A stretch of 64,000 nucleotides of DNA, taken from contig NW_024067666.1 of NCBI RefSeq assembly GCF_009389715.1, positions 4,381,001-4,445,000 on the forward strand, in the 5' to 3' direction. Source of the DNA: Phoenix dactylifera. Lineage: Eukaryota; Streptophyta; Magnoliopsida; Arecales; Arecaceae. The notes under the pieces were generated by a model. The model ran no database searches. It saw only the letters and a list, made by a program, of their open reading frames with translations, and was not told the origin of the DNA. This document shows positions 25,201 to 36,671 of this stretch, piece after piece. Each line of letters begins with the position of its first letter. Within the stretch, counting starts at the first letter, position 1. Both the position numbers and the translations under genes were made by a program.

Positions 25201-25840
25201 GGCTAACAGCTTCTCCAACCCTGTACATTATATTGAACCCAGATTTTCTAGCAAGAGAGAACAAGAATCAGTCTGTAGTGATATAACCGTTTAATTTCTT
25301 GTCAGCTGTGTTTTGAGGGGTAAAAACAAAAAAAAGAAAAAAAGAAAAAAGAAAGAAACAAAGAAAGAAAGAAAAAAAGAAAGAAAAAAAGAGAGAAACT
25401 TCTGGTCAGATGTGGGCCATGTATTAGGCAGCAAAGAAATAGCTTTAGCTATTTTGTTCCTTTTAGCAAGCTCTATAGCCTTATAGTGTATGAATTTGGC
25501 ACATTTGTGTGGATTAATTGGCGCCCTTTTATTTGCATGTCTTCAGGTATTTACCTTCCCTGTTGCACCTGGCGATGTCATCATAGCAGGAACAGATGGG
25601 CTGTTTGATAATTTATATAATAATGAAGTTACAGCTGTTGTTGTCCATGCTGTCAGAGCCAGGTTGGGGCCTCAAGTGACAGCTCAGAAGATAGCTGCAC
25701 TTGCCCGCCAGAGAGCGCAGGATAGGAACCGGCAAACACCTTTCTCATCTGCTGCCCAAGATGCTGGGTATCGGTTCTACGGAGGCAAACTTGATGACAT
25801 TACAGTTGTGGTATCCTACATCAGTGCATCCAGTTCTTGA
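16216..25840 (+). CDS. PP2C-family protein phosphatase (PP2C55/80-like), 4 coding exons
   Basis: A Mg/Mn-dependent Ser/Thr phosphatase that removes phosphate from proteins. Coding exons: 16216-16943, 18624-18948, 22133-22282, 25547-25840, giving 498 aa with consistent phases. Residues 1-240 are a low-similarity Ser/Phe-rich N-terminus that could hold an organelle transit peptide. The catalytic domain runs from about 250 to 493: GGEDAH near 269-274 (metal-binding Asp272), ADGVGGW at 286-292, LGDSGF in exon 3, GTDGLFDN at 416-423 and the closing DDITVVVSY at 484-492. It closely follows Arabidopsis At4g16580/At5g66720. The start at 16216 matches the MPS beginning of the family. The exon 1 donor (GTATGT at 16944) and exon 2 acceptor complete a Gln codon. 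Introns 2 (3.2 kb) and 3 (3.3 kb) hold repeats. The substrate is unknown. Confidence 0.94.
18949..22132. other. PP2C intron 2, no other gene seen
   Basis: AT-rich intron of 3.2 kb. I found no RNA gene, no terminal-repeat element and no protein match on either strand. Short open frames such as 20383-20577 and 20795-21001 on the minus strand look random. Confidence 0.5.
22340..22512. mobile_element. GTACC-rich element in PP2C intron 3
   Basis: Repeated CCGTACTAG, CGGTACCGG, CGAGTATCGG and CGGTACGG motifs end with GACGGCGAATC, close to the ACGGCGAACC end of the element at 4541-4728. The left end is not clear. It is probably a diverged member of the same family. Confidence 0.45.
22711..22881 (+). 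mobile_element. Au-type SINE, + strand, in PP2C intron 3
   Basis: The tRNA-like head reads TTGGTGCGATGGTAAGGTTG (box A), followed by TTGTGACCAAGGTGTCACGG and a weakened box B. Next come GCCTTTCCACATGCA, GGGTAAGGTTGCGTACG, CCAAACACCACAGTGGCGG and GCCTTGTGCATTGGG, then a short T-rich end near 22875. This order is characteristic of the plant Au SINE family. It is about 170 bp, near full length and noncoding. Confidence 0.85.
24559..24727 (-). mobile_element. Au-type SINE, minus strand, in PP2C intron 3
   Basis: Read on the minus strand: AAGCTTTAGTGCAATGGTAAG, TCCATTGTGACCTGGAGATCA, a decayed box B, CAACCTCTTGGCATGCGAGG, GCAAGGCTGCATATATCTAA, GACGGAAGCCTCGTGCATTA and a terminal T run (plus-strand GAAAAAGAGCAGC). 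It has the same plan as the copy at 22711 but opposite orientation and a different divergence pattern, so it is an independent insertion. Confidence 0.82.
25322..25400. repeat. A/G-rich (GAAA)n-like simple repeat
   Basis: About 80 bases of irregular GAAA/GAAAAAA repeats about 150 bp before PP2C exon 4. It is a simple-sequence expansion in intron 3 with no further structure. Confidence 0.7.
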
Positions 25841-26334
25841 TAAAAATCCATTCTTCTTCTGTACAGCTTCGGAGGTGAAAACTGATATCGGTGCATTGCA
25901 TGGATTCATCTACTGCTGTCCTTTGAAGCTCCTATTTCAAGAGAAATGAGCTTGTCTTTTGCTATCATGATAGCTGGTTCAGTTACCCTTTCTATTTGAG
26001 ATTTCACATTGCTTTGTCGCAACCTTAATGTTAGAACCTGTGTAAGTTCAGGCTGGCTTTTTCGCATACATTTTAAATCAATTCATAAGGGTGGATAGAA
26101 AAGGTTCCATCTTCCTATTTCATTATGCCTTTTTCCAGTAGTCATTTATTATGAAATTATATATGTGTTTGTTCATACGTGTGTATATATGTATGTACGT
26201 ATGTTATGTAAAGGTCAGGTTAAAACCTTGTTTCTGCTGATTCTTTAAAAATGAGTCAGATTTTGACTAGGTGTACATGTTGGCTTGAAGGTTTGACTTG
26301 TAGTAGCATAGTCATATACATATCATGGACTGGG
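25841..26334 (+). other. PP2C 3' UTR and downstream flank
   Basis: Sequence after the stop codon is probably 3' UTR for a few hundred bases. A TGTGTATATATGTATGTACG stretch at about 26180-26210 is a short simple repeat. No gene is seen. Confidence 0.4.
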
Positions 26335-26573
26335 ATATCATCAGGAAATTCCAATCCTTCCCCTGGAGAGTTAGTCCTGACCCTGCCATCCGTCGAACCA
26401 TTTCACACAGGGATATGTGTATGATTATGAAATATTTCGCAAAAGGATTGGAATTTCCGGACATGTTCATATCATATACATGATATGTATATAGTCAAAA
26501 TCTCGGACCACATCCATGATATGTGTATGACTATGAGCCATTTCACACAAGGATTGGAATGTGCTGATGATAT
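26335..26573. repeat. Inverted repeat of about 25 bp enclosing partial direct repeats
   Basis: The 25 bases at 26335-26359 (ATATCATCAGG...CCAATCCTT) are nearly the reverse complement of 26549-26573. A third AAGGATTGGAAT copy lies at about 26445-26456. CATTTCACACA with GATATGTGTATGA is repeated inside. It may be a small unclassified transposon remnant of about 240 bp; no target duplication was established. Confidence 0.45.
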
Positions 26574-27208
26574 TTTGGTCCTGACCATGAATATTTTTGC
26601 CTTTTCTGGGGTGGCAAACTTCCACAAAAATATATAAATTTGGCATAGTAATCCTTTATTGTTTTTTGATACGGTAATCCTTCAGTGTTTAAGAACTAGT
26701 AGGATGAAGGCATTGGAACAGCAATAATGATGATAGATCCAAAATAGTCTCAAAAGCATACACCAGATTTTGTCTTTTCACTACTCCTATAGATCATATA
26801 AAAAGAATACCGTTGAAGGGAAAGAACCACATTGACAAAATGGCCATAATGCTATATAATATGAACGTATTGTCTATGTACACTGCACTAAAAAGAGGGA
26901 TCCTGCTACGGATGATACTTTCCTTCTCCATGAAGCTAGCCTTCTATCAATCCTTTCTATCAATGTATAAGCCAAGCTCCTTGGGGGTGTTTTCGATCAC
27001 TAATAGGCAGTCCATCATAGACAAAGGGAAAGGTGTCAAGCTTATAGTTTAACAACCTAGCCAGCTCATCTCTCTCTTAAGTTGAGAATGATGATGGAAC
27101 TCTCTTGCTCAGTTTTATCTGAAGACCTGAAACCTTGTCAAATATTAATGGCAGGGCTTAATGGTGATGATTTTTAGAATGTCTGTGAAAACATCACCCA
27201 TTCTAGTT

Positions 27209-27690
27209 TTACTCTTGCCGAAGCATGCTTAACTGTAGAAATCTAATGAGATCCGGTTTATTAGTATTGGTATGATTGCACCTGTCACTTTTTAGGGCAT
27301 CAGGGCATCGGCTTCCAATGTAAACAGACTCTGGAGAAAGCGGGTCTCCTTGGCGAATCCCGCGATGGCATGGGAAGCATTTACCTGGGATACCTTTAAT
27401 TAAGATGACAGTTAAAGGGTGGGAGAGAGGAGACCTGAAATCTAGTTCATCCAAGTGGGTGGAAAACCTCTAGCTTCAAACATGGTTCCGAGGAAAGAGC
27501 AGTCTAGATGGCTGAAGGCCTGCTCGAAATCAAGTTTAAAAAGACCCTTTGTTTCAGATTTGCGACAGTGATGGATGATAGGAAGGTCAAACATAAGCTG
27601 ACCCAGTAATGAAGAAAAATTAATAGCATGTAACGAAAGCTCATAAAGAATAGGTAGCTCCAAATAGAGCTAGACCAACCAAAATACACC
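27209..27690 (-). pseudogene. LINE (L1-type) reverse-transcriptase fragment, degenerate
   Basis: On the minus strand two overlapping frames carry RT landmarks in order. One (27442-27663) has KSETKGLFKLDFEQAFSHLD and ARGFPPTWMN. The next (27209-27454) continues with LIKGIPGKCFPCHRGIRQGDPLSP-like sequence, the classic palm/finger block of plant L1 RT. The change of frame near 27445 and the missing remainder (no endonuclease, no FADD block seen) show a decayed fragment. It lies between the convergent PP2C and transporter genes. Confidence 0.75.
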
Positions 27691-27931
27691 TATTTGGGCC
27701 CTGCATGTTCAAAGACTGAGCATTGTGTATGCCGGAGGCAGCGCAACTTTGTATCAAGAATGGCAGTGGATAAGAACATGATGATTGGAGTACAAGAATC
27801 TATACATGATCTGTGTTTGATTTTTGCATTCTTATTACAGTGTGATCAGCCTGAAAAAAGGCGTTTGGTCTTTCAATGTTGAATTTAACGAGAAGATCCT
27901 AGAGCAGTAATAATTAGCTGAGAGGTCCTTC

Positions 27932-29070
27932 TCATGTCAGCTCCAGCTCTTTTGAACTAGCCATCCTAGCATTGTCACGGTCACGCTTAAACATAATGTA
28001 AAGTGGGCTGTAAAACAAACAACATAAGCCAAAAGGAATGACTGTCATTGTTAATAGTCCCCTAGAGAGTGCATATGCCCCTTGAACAGATCCATTTGCT
28101 AAACTCAGAGACTTTGAATCATAACCATAAATCTTCTCGGTAAGATATCCGACAGCAGGTGCTGCAAATGAAGAGAATGAACCTTCAAATGCACGATCGA
28201 AGGCGTATATCATGGTACGATGCTTCAAAGGGACAACCTCAGCAAACATTGGGTTATTAGCACAAGTAGCACACCAGCTGATAGAGAGGCCCATGAGGAA
28301 GAGAGCGACAGCAAAGGCGTTCCAACTGTTCACAGACTGAGGGATGACTGCAAGCACAATCCATGAGAAGGGAATGCCCATGAAGGCACTGAACTGAGCA
28401 CACATGATACGGCCTGTGTCTGGGTAGAACTTTGATACCCGGTCTGCTATGAATCCACCCATGAGGGAGCCCATGGCACATCCGATGGCAAAAAGACTGT
28501 TCAAGGCAGCTGAGCTATTATGGTCAAAGCCTGAAAGGAAAGATTAAATTGTATACCTTTAAAAAACACAGATGCCAACACTGTTTCTAATTTTATTAAG
28601 AATCTGTCTGTGGAAATCTAAATTTTTGATGTAATGTTTCTCGAGGATCGTTGCTTATCAGGTCAAATGTTCAAGATTTTGGATCTGTTCATACCTATCA
28701 GTTCGAACCACAATGTGAAGAAAACCATGGACGTCCACGGCAGTGAACCGACAATGCCCTGCAAGACAATGATCTGAAATGTTTGCACTTTCATTACAGA
28801 TATCATTGCTAACCAGGAATCACCCCAGATAGAAGGTGGAGGTACACTACCTTTACCAACCAGAGAGGTCCTGAAACAGCCAGGAAACAACACAGCTACA
28901 TATTACTAGAACATTGACTAGTGTTGGCATTTGCATGCAAAAGATAAGAGTGTATAGGTTAGTGCAAGATCCCTTTCCAATTACTGCAATCATTTAAAAC
29001 TTTGATATCCTGAAGTTGTGGACACATGTTACGTTCAGGAAATGCATATGAAATGAATATACGGCATCCC

Positions 29071-29131
<61 letters not shown>

Positions 29132-32100
29132 ACACACACACGCATGCACGTGTGCAGGCACAGCACACAACGCACATACACGCAAGAGAAGCAGCAAGGC
29201 ATTGTAAAGAACTTAAAGAAAAGATTAATCAGATATAATAGTTTCCATATTATATCAAATATACAATCCCTTGATGCACACAACGCACATGCACATCATT
29301 AATCATCATAGTTGGGACCAAAAAATCAGGAATATTTGGAATGTTAATGTCAGATTATGAAGTACTATAAATTTCTTCACCAGCCATGTCTGCTTGAGCA
29401 CTGGGTGTTCAAAACATGTAAGATTATTTTCAAAAATCAATATTTGATGACTTTTAGTTTTCTTCGTATGGTAAATGATCCCAAATGAATAGGAGCGGAA
29501 GCTATAATTCTAAACAACTTTTTCTCAATGTGGGAACAGATCCAGCAAGAAAACTGGCCTGCTTTACTGTCACAGCCAAGAAAACTGTCACAACCGGAGA
29601 GAGAAAAGGACATAAGTTTTAAGAAAAAGAATGTGATGGAATTGAGACAGCCATAGGAAAAGATGAGTCTTCGAGCCAATATTGTCCAAATCAGGTCCAG
29701 TCAGGTTGATTATGGTACAAAGCCAAGTTTGTGCACATTTGACCAAGAAAAAAGCAATGACAAACGGAGGCGGAAAAACTTGAATGAGGAAGGTGAAGGA
29801 TTATTACATATATGGAGCAACTTCAAACTTGAAAGGTGGTCAAACGAGAGATAAACCTCAAAGTTATGTTTTTTTTTTCTTTTTTTTTGGGCACAGGGAG
29901 AGGGGAGTTGAGGCTATATACCAAATTGAGTCCAAAGACTCCTAACACCAACAGCCCTGAAGAACTTCCATCAGTAAGCATTTAATCAGGAATCAGAAAG
30001 TTTGATTCCAACTATATGACCTTTCAACCCAAAAGCTGGTTTAAGATATTGTGCCAAATGCCAACATCACTTTCTTAAAGTTTACAATGCAACAAGCTCA
30101 AGGTTCTATTTACTTTGGTACCAAGATAACTTGAGAAGCAATTGTTCAGGAGATACCGGGCATATACCAGTATACAAAGGATAAAATCACAGAGAAGAAA
30201 TGGAAGAACAGAACACTTTATAAAGATTATACACAAAGAGAGGGCACCAACTAGTGCAGTTGGTGAAGTCTTTGGGAGCTGGTACTAGGACCTTGGTTTG
30301 AGTCTTGCCCTCATGGTTGGGGTTCCTCCATCCTAGTTTTGTTTTTTTTTTTTTAATAAAAAAAAATCCAAGAAGATGCATAATTTAACAAGTCAAACTT
30401 CCAATTTTTAATTTAATATGTTTTATTTTTATTGATTATATTAATAATGCCATTACTGCTTAAAAGCAATCGCTAGAAAGGTGAAGTTCACCAATAGTCT
30501 CAGAATTTGAGGCCGTAAAGGAGTTTGAGTTAAATAGTGACTACAGTTTGGCAAGGGAAATAAGCATTTGTGATAAAGCGGAGTTTAGATGGCTGTTATC
30601 CATGATCTGAATAAAGTTTTTTATTTTTTGTTTATCATGTAATTTGGTAAGTACACTCCCAATCTGGGAGTCCACATCTTTTATTTTGCACCCGCACAAC
30701 TGAAGAACTTGGGGTATATTTGTTTTCAACCTGTGGTAGTTATGGCAGGCAAAGACAGACATTCAGACAACCACTCGTCCGGAGCCTCAAAGTTGAAAGG
30801 TGCTCGAGAGTTTTCAGTTTAATATAAAAAATAGATAAAGATAAAGAATTATGAAATCAACCATTTTGTCCAACATTGAGCTGTTCTAAAGTCCATCAAA
30901 AAAAGTTTGGGTTTGGATATCAAAATGCAAATACGAAAATTAAATGCATCATTGGAATCAGTGAAATGGATGCTAGACATACAATAGGAAGTGTTTTCAC
31001 TTGTTCCAAACAGAAGTAACATTGCTGAAGGACACTAAATGGAGGTTCTCGATGTCAGTAGTATTGAGAGCCAAGCAATCAGAATTCTTTTGGTTGATCA
31101 CTAAGGTCCAAACATCAGCAATCTCAAATCCCAGCTTAGAGAGTAGTTGTTAGCAGTTGAACGAGTTTTCAGGGTCCTTGGCTCCTCGCTGTGGGTTTCA
31201 AGGTTGTTTCAGAATTCTGCATCTTGGGTAACTAGTTTGTTTTGCATGCAAGTGGTTTCTCTTGTATTTTGGTCTTTCTGTTTGACTTTCCCTGGCCTTT
31301 GCTGGGGCATTGTTCTGTATTTTATTAGCTTAATGAAGACATGTTAGACCTGTCTAACTTTTCCCCAAAAACAAGAAAATTAATGCATCACTAACACTTA
31401 CGATGATCACGCTAAATACTTCATTTCTTAACCTGCCTGTTTAAATTGTGTGTAATGCCATGTCTTAAGAAAAAATGACCCCAAACAACAACTCAACAGT
31501 AACCACGTATTTGAAGGATCATTGACAACTGTGTTTACCAAGATATTCAAACTTTGCAAAATCAAATTATTTTTTTAAGGAAAGAACTTTATGAATTGTC
31601 AGCATAACCATTTCTATTAGTCAAAGAACTTACTTACGCAAAGAATCTGGATCATTCCTAAGGCCAGTCTGAATTCTTTTACAAAGCTCCATCCAATCAT
31701 AAACAATTTGCTAATTTCTCTCCACAATTATTTAATGTTACTTCTAAGTAAATAACAGAGTTAACTACTGCACATCTATCTACATTTCTATTGGTTCAAC
31801 AAGTTTTTAGCATTTTAGGAATATAGTTTGTATCTTAGAATGGAACCACCCAAGATGCATTACAGATTGTCTGAAGCAGAGAGTGCTGTCTTTGTGAACA
31901 ACACAATCCAAAAGGATGAGAATGGCAATGCACTTAAGTGAGTCTCAAGAAACTAGAGATCAGATAGCTACCTTTCAGAGTCCTCCTCGGTGCCATGAGT
32001 CATCAGAGTGGTTCTTCTAGGGTCAATAACAAACATGTAAACAAGAAACCCAATCAGCAGACTCAATGATGCCATCATGGCAAAGGCAAAACGCCATCCT

Positions 32101-34570
32101 GGCACTCCCCAGAATTCTTGCCCAGCCATGACTGTTGCCAAAACACCACCTCCTATGCCCCCTATAGAACCAACAAGGCTCAATAATCCAAATCCAGTAC
32201 CACGCACACCATCCATATAACTATCAGCAATGAAAGATTGCAGTGCCGGGATCACGATAGCCAGCCCAAAACCATTCACTGCTCTCCAGATTGCAACCTG
32301 CCCAAAATGCTGACTAGCACCGACTGCAGCTGTTGATAAGGCCCAGAATGCAGTGCCCATTGCAAGAACTGCAGGACGGTCATAGTGAAGTGCAAGTACA
32401 CCTGCCAAGGGAGATGATAACGCCTGCACAAAGTTTCGTATGAATGTAAGGTATCCAAGCTCAGTAGGTCCAGCATTGAAGGCCTCACTGACTTCTTTGT
32501 AAACAGCTGGAAGGAGATTCTCATCAGCGCGCTCCATTATAGAAGCCATGTTGATGAGAATAAGAGATACAGAGAACCCAAATATCTTCATTGCCCTGTC
32601 AGATGAGAACAAGTATGGCATGAAATAGGAGCCTTAGTCAACAGAAGTATAAATTAATAAAAACTCTCTAGTTCTATATTCTACATTCATCTTCTGACAT
32701 GCAGATAAGAAGATAACAAAATGCAATTCAGAATAAGAGGAAAAAAATGATGACATGCATAGCTGGATGAAGATCAGAGATATCTTTTTTATATCTGACA
32801 TTCATGAATAAGTTTCCCTTGCCAAGCATATCCCAGACTATATATGGCAATAACAGATTATTGCAGCAAACATTATTGGTGCTTTTTTTTTCGAGAATGC
32901 ACCCTAAAGGTTGCAAAATGAATTCTAGTTATTGATTTTTAGTCAGCATATAACTATACCACAAGAAATGGTAATGTTGGAAGTTAGATCAATCACTTAG
33001 AGATGGAAGCATATAATTGCTAATCATAATAGCGATTGTACGCTTTTCTGAGGCTTGCCTTGCTTTGCGCCTCGGGACAAGGCTCTCCAAGATACCCTGA
33101 GGCTCCCAGGAGAGGCTTTACGAATCAAAGGATATGCATTACAAAGACAGGCTCACAAGGGGTGTATAAACAAACTAGTACTTTATGTATAGCCCTATAT
33201 GGAATGCAGCCAAAACTAAAACAACATCATGAGAATGCTGTATGTGGACCCAAAAACAAAACTACATACCGGAACATATATTAGTAGACATTACCCACCA
33301 TATATACACTTCGCATTGGAATAAGAGATTGTTACCAAATTTCCTAACCATGTGTAAGCATGTCACTCAAGCCCTTTAATTTTTGAATGAAAAGGAGAGG
33401 GGCCGATTGCTCACCAGCTTTACCTTGTTTTTCATATGTCAAGATAAACAGAATTTTTTCAGGATTTTTTTTTATCCCTTGGATGCAAAAAAAGCTAGTT
33501 TGAAAAACAAAGAATGGGAATTCCCTCACACCCCCACCTAGAGCAAATGCGTATGTTACCATAGGTAGCCCTCCACCAGGCCTAAAGATGCCCCCAGAAG
33601 AAGCTCATTTCATGAAGTCCACCATATGAAGCCTATCCCTTTTTAAGTTCTCATGCATGTTTTCTTCTTTTTTTTTAATGGAATAGTTCTCATGCATGTT
33701 GCATCTGATATTATGATAAATAGTTGCATCGATTGTCATGAATTTTTGCCGCATTCTTTATGTTTTAGTTCCAATTAGAGCTTTTACTTTTGCAGCATCA
33801 CCCGTTTGGAGAAGTGAGTGGATTTTTTTTGATATATGTTTTATAGTTAATATTACAAGCATAGAGTTTTCATGAGCAAAAAGCCATTGAAAAGTTGCAA
33901 ATTTGCATAAAATTTCAGCCCCTGGCTCTGTTTTTTGGAGAAATTCTCCAGTCTCTTCTTTCTCTTATCCCATGGGTGAACGAATTTCCCTCATTATCTC
34001 TAATCCATCTTCCATCATGAGATATTTTCAGCCCAAACCCAAACCCCATGCTCCGTGAGATAGAAGGTCTGGACAAATCATCGACGTACGTGGAAGATTT
34101 ATCTCCTCTCCATTGTCGGATTAAAAACTTAAAGCATGCTTAGGGTTTCCAAAGTCAAAGCTTTCAAAAAGCTCATCAACTCTGATTAGGAAAAAATAAC
34201 AAATAGAATTCATTTAAAAATTCGCCCAACAAACCAAAATCACCAAAACTATGAGAAAATCCCTCAATTACAATAGTTGGCAAATCCAGTTGACACAATC
34301 AAAACTAATTCATCAACATATGAATCCCTTCCGCACACAAAGTATATTCTGAAAAACAATGTCCAATGGAAGGGGAAATCCTGCAAAATGATAGAAAAAT
34401 AGCCCATATTTGTTCCATTATTCAAAAGGTATTTCATTCCATCACAATCTAAAACTCCTAAATTTATTAAGATTCAACACGTTTCCTTCCAAGCTACGAG
34501 AGGAAAACAATTTGGCAATGAAGGAACCCAACTTTAGAACGACCAGAACAATAAGAACAACTTACCTCAT
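27932..34570 (-). CDS. Major facilitator superfamily transporter (UNE2/At4g36790-like)
   Basis: A multi-pass membrane carrier of the MFS; the substrate of this plant subfamily is not known to me. Coding exons in transcript order: 34570-34566, 32595-31972, 28870-28695, 28530-27932, giving 467 aa. Exon 1 contributes only ATGAG before GTAAG and joins exon 2 in phase as Met-Arg-Ala-Met-Lys. Exon 2 includes INMASIMERADENLLPAVYK, YLTFIRNFVQ, LSSPLAGVLA and AVNGFGLAIVIPALQSFIAD. Exon 3 has FQIIVLQGIVGSLPWTSMVF. Exon 4 has MGSLMGGFIADRVSKFYP, CAQFSAFMGIPFS, FAEVVPLKHRTMIYAFDRAF and FGLCCLFYSPLY. This tracks Arabidopsis At4g36790 throughout, with no breaks. The 3' end faces the PP2C gene. Intron 2 (28871-31971) holds a microsatellite and a SINE. 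Confidence 0.93.
29074..29141. repeat. Compound (CT)n(CA)n microsatellite
   Basis: About 27 bases of CT repeat run directly into about 40 bases of CA repeat with one interruption, in intron 2 of the transporter gene. Confidence 0.9.
30238..30360 (+). mobile_element. Short tRNA-derived SINE-like element
   Basis: CTAGTGCAGTTGGTGAAGTC resembles a tRNA box A and, about 35 bases on, CTTGGTTTGAGTCTTGCCC resembles box B (GGTTCGANNCC). It continues to TCCATCCTAG and a T run, about 115 bp in all. The family is not identified; it is shorter than and different from the Au copies in this window. It sits in intron 2 of the transporter gene. Confidence 0.55.
33031..33130. repeat. GCCTC-rich dispersed repeat fragment
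   Basis: GAGGCTTGCCTTGCTTTGCG, CCTCGGGACAAGGC, CCTGAGGCTCCCAGG and GAGGCTTTA give this 90-100-bp stretch a composition unlike the surrounding AT-rich intron 1 of the transporter. It resembles GCCTC-rich repeats seen in plant introns. Boundaries and class are not established. Confidence 0.35.
33646..33700 (-). mobile_element. Minimal retroposition scar: 16-bp direct repeats around a T-tailed 23-bp insert
   Basis: AGTTCTCATGCATGTT occurs exactly at 33646-33661 and 33685-33700. Between them lie 23 bases beginning TTCTTCTTTTTTTTT and ending AATGGAAT. A 16-bp target duplication plus a homopolymer tail is the hallmark of LINE-driven insertion; the T run indicates a minus-strand A tail and almost complete 5' truncation. 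Confidence 0.6.
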
Positions 34571-36671
34571 TTTCCCGTGAGACGGCGAAGTGCAAGCACT
34601 AGAAGAACGGGCCCTGTTTCTCATGAGAAAACCAGATCAAAGAACCGATCACTTCCAACGGCTTCTCCCCTCCTCTTCTTCTCTACATCTATAATAGGAT
34701 CCATTGAAGACAAAAAAGAACAAGAGAGAGTGATAGGAATGAGATCCGGTGGTAGATTTTGTAGGTCATTACGGCAGATTTCAGGGGTAAAAAAGAAATC
34801 CAACGATGAAATGCGACCGGGAAGAAGAAGCACGTCGTCTTTATTTTATTAATTAATTACTAATTTTATTATTTACGGATAAGGCTAGTTGAAGGTCGTG
34901 TCGACGTGGGGGCCGCTTAGAGGCCGTGGACGGAGAAGTCAATGGTCGGCTGTCGGCTCGGATTGGAGGACGGTCAAGGTCGACAAACTGATCCGGTCCA
35001 AATCTAGATCTAGATACTTTGCATAACGGATTTTGCGGTCCTCGTGATACCATGCATGGCACGCGTCCATGTGTTGGAATCCTCAAATGGTGGAATAATA
35101 GTTGTTATTTAGTCTTCTTGCTATTAATTTAATGAGAATGATATCTTCCACAAGTATTCAAATTATGATATTTACCGAAACGAGGCTGTTCTTTAATTCT
35201 ACCTCTAAACAGTTGACTCAAGATTCACTAAATTATTTCAAAAGATCTGGTAGAACGTTAGATGGAGTAAATAGCAATCACCATTATTTATAGGTGTCAC
35301 TTTTGCTAGCCACTTCTCTTTATGTTTCATCACACTCGTTATAATGACTAATGTTCTGTCCGAGCATAATCCAATTTAGGCATATAGTGGGTAAATAATG
35401 GCTTAGAGAGGAGTACTCCTTATGATTGTATAGTGCCATTGCTGAAACCTTGTGGGATCTCAAGTTTAAGCATGCTTGCAATAAAGACAGAAAAAAAAAA
35501 CCTTGGCATTTAAGTACCTTCCTGGTTTATCGCATCAATTCATGGGAAAGAGAACTTTTTTTGTGCAGGAAACGAGCATTCCATAACATGACTGACACAA
35601 ATAGTGACAATCATATTAAATTTGTGCAGGCAAATGAAAAATTCTACTATATAGCTAGGGTATTACATACACAAGCAAAGGACAATCACATTAGCTAATG
35701 ATGACGTATTTAACACCTAATGAAAGCATTTATCCTTTTGAAGTGTACAGGGAACTAACAGAGGCATTCAGGTAAACTCTGTTGGTAGTACTTGCATTTC
35801 TTGTACCATGCCCAAATTACAAAACAAAATTTGAATGAAGGAGCTTTATGCACAATCCAAATTACCTAAACATTCTAGATAAATGTCCATTCACTTGAAA
35901 TGAATAAGATTTTTTCCTTTAAAGTGCATAGGAATTAGCAGAGGCACTTAGGTAACTCAATTGGTAGCACTTGCAATTCTCGTATCATGGGCAAGTCGAA
36001 GGGCAAATTACAGTACAATTAAGTGAACGAAAGAGCTTCGGATATGTACAATTAAGAAAGCCAAACAATTAGCACGAGCAGGTTCTATTCTCTTCCACTA
36101 AAGAGCATAGTTCCCCCAACAAACTCCAAGCCAAACTATTGTTGTACCTGAAGAAAACTTCGAAATAGTTCTTTTTTTCTGCAGAAAAACCTACTTATCC
36201 GAACAATCAAAGCTCCCTGTCGTATTCATGATTCTACATGACATGCAACCAAAAATCTACCATTTGCCATAAAGAACTACTACTCTATGGGAAAAAACCG
36301 AAGGATATGAAATAGGAAAACAGCAGATACCATGAACAAACTTCGGGTATAAGCAGCGTAGATAAAGTTAGCCAAGCTTTAGCATCTTGCAGAATAGGAA
36401 TGACAGATTGCACATATCCGAGTTGCCTGCTGTGACAGTGGAAAGCACGTTACAGGTCTGCACATCAACAGAACAGAGCTCTTGAGACAAAGACCAACCT
36501 GAACAAAGAAAACTATATAATATTTGCTGCTGGCCTGCTGCTTTCTACATTGTGCATAGACTGCGTAGATTGCCACAAAGCAAAATAAGCCTGAATCCTT
36601 CAATGGTTTGAAACCAGTTTCCTATAAAGCCACGGGGTTTGACCAGCTGACGAGACATTCTCAACTCTCCT
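34571..36671. other. Region between transporter 5' end and DeSI-like 3' end
   Basis: 34571-34840 is probably the transporter's leader (minus strand). An AT-rich stretch at 34843-34870 and a GC-richer block at 34880-35080 follow and may be its promoter. Further right, 36370-36671 is probably the DeSI-like 3' UTR. No other gene was recognised; a two-copy repeat at 35744-35995 is listed separately. Confidence 0.4.
35744..35995. repeat. Two diverged copies of a ~70-bp segment, ~180 bp apart
   Basis: The first copy (from about 35744) reads GTGTACAGGGAACTAACAGAGGCA, TTCAGGTAA and TTGGTAGTACTTGCATTTC. The second (from about 35924) reads GTGCATAGGAATTAGCAGAGGCA, CTTAGGTAA and TTGGTAGCACTTGCAATTC. 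A tandem duplication or two copies of one short repeat are both possible. Confidence 0.55.
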
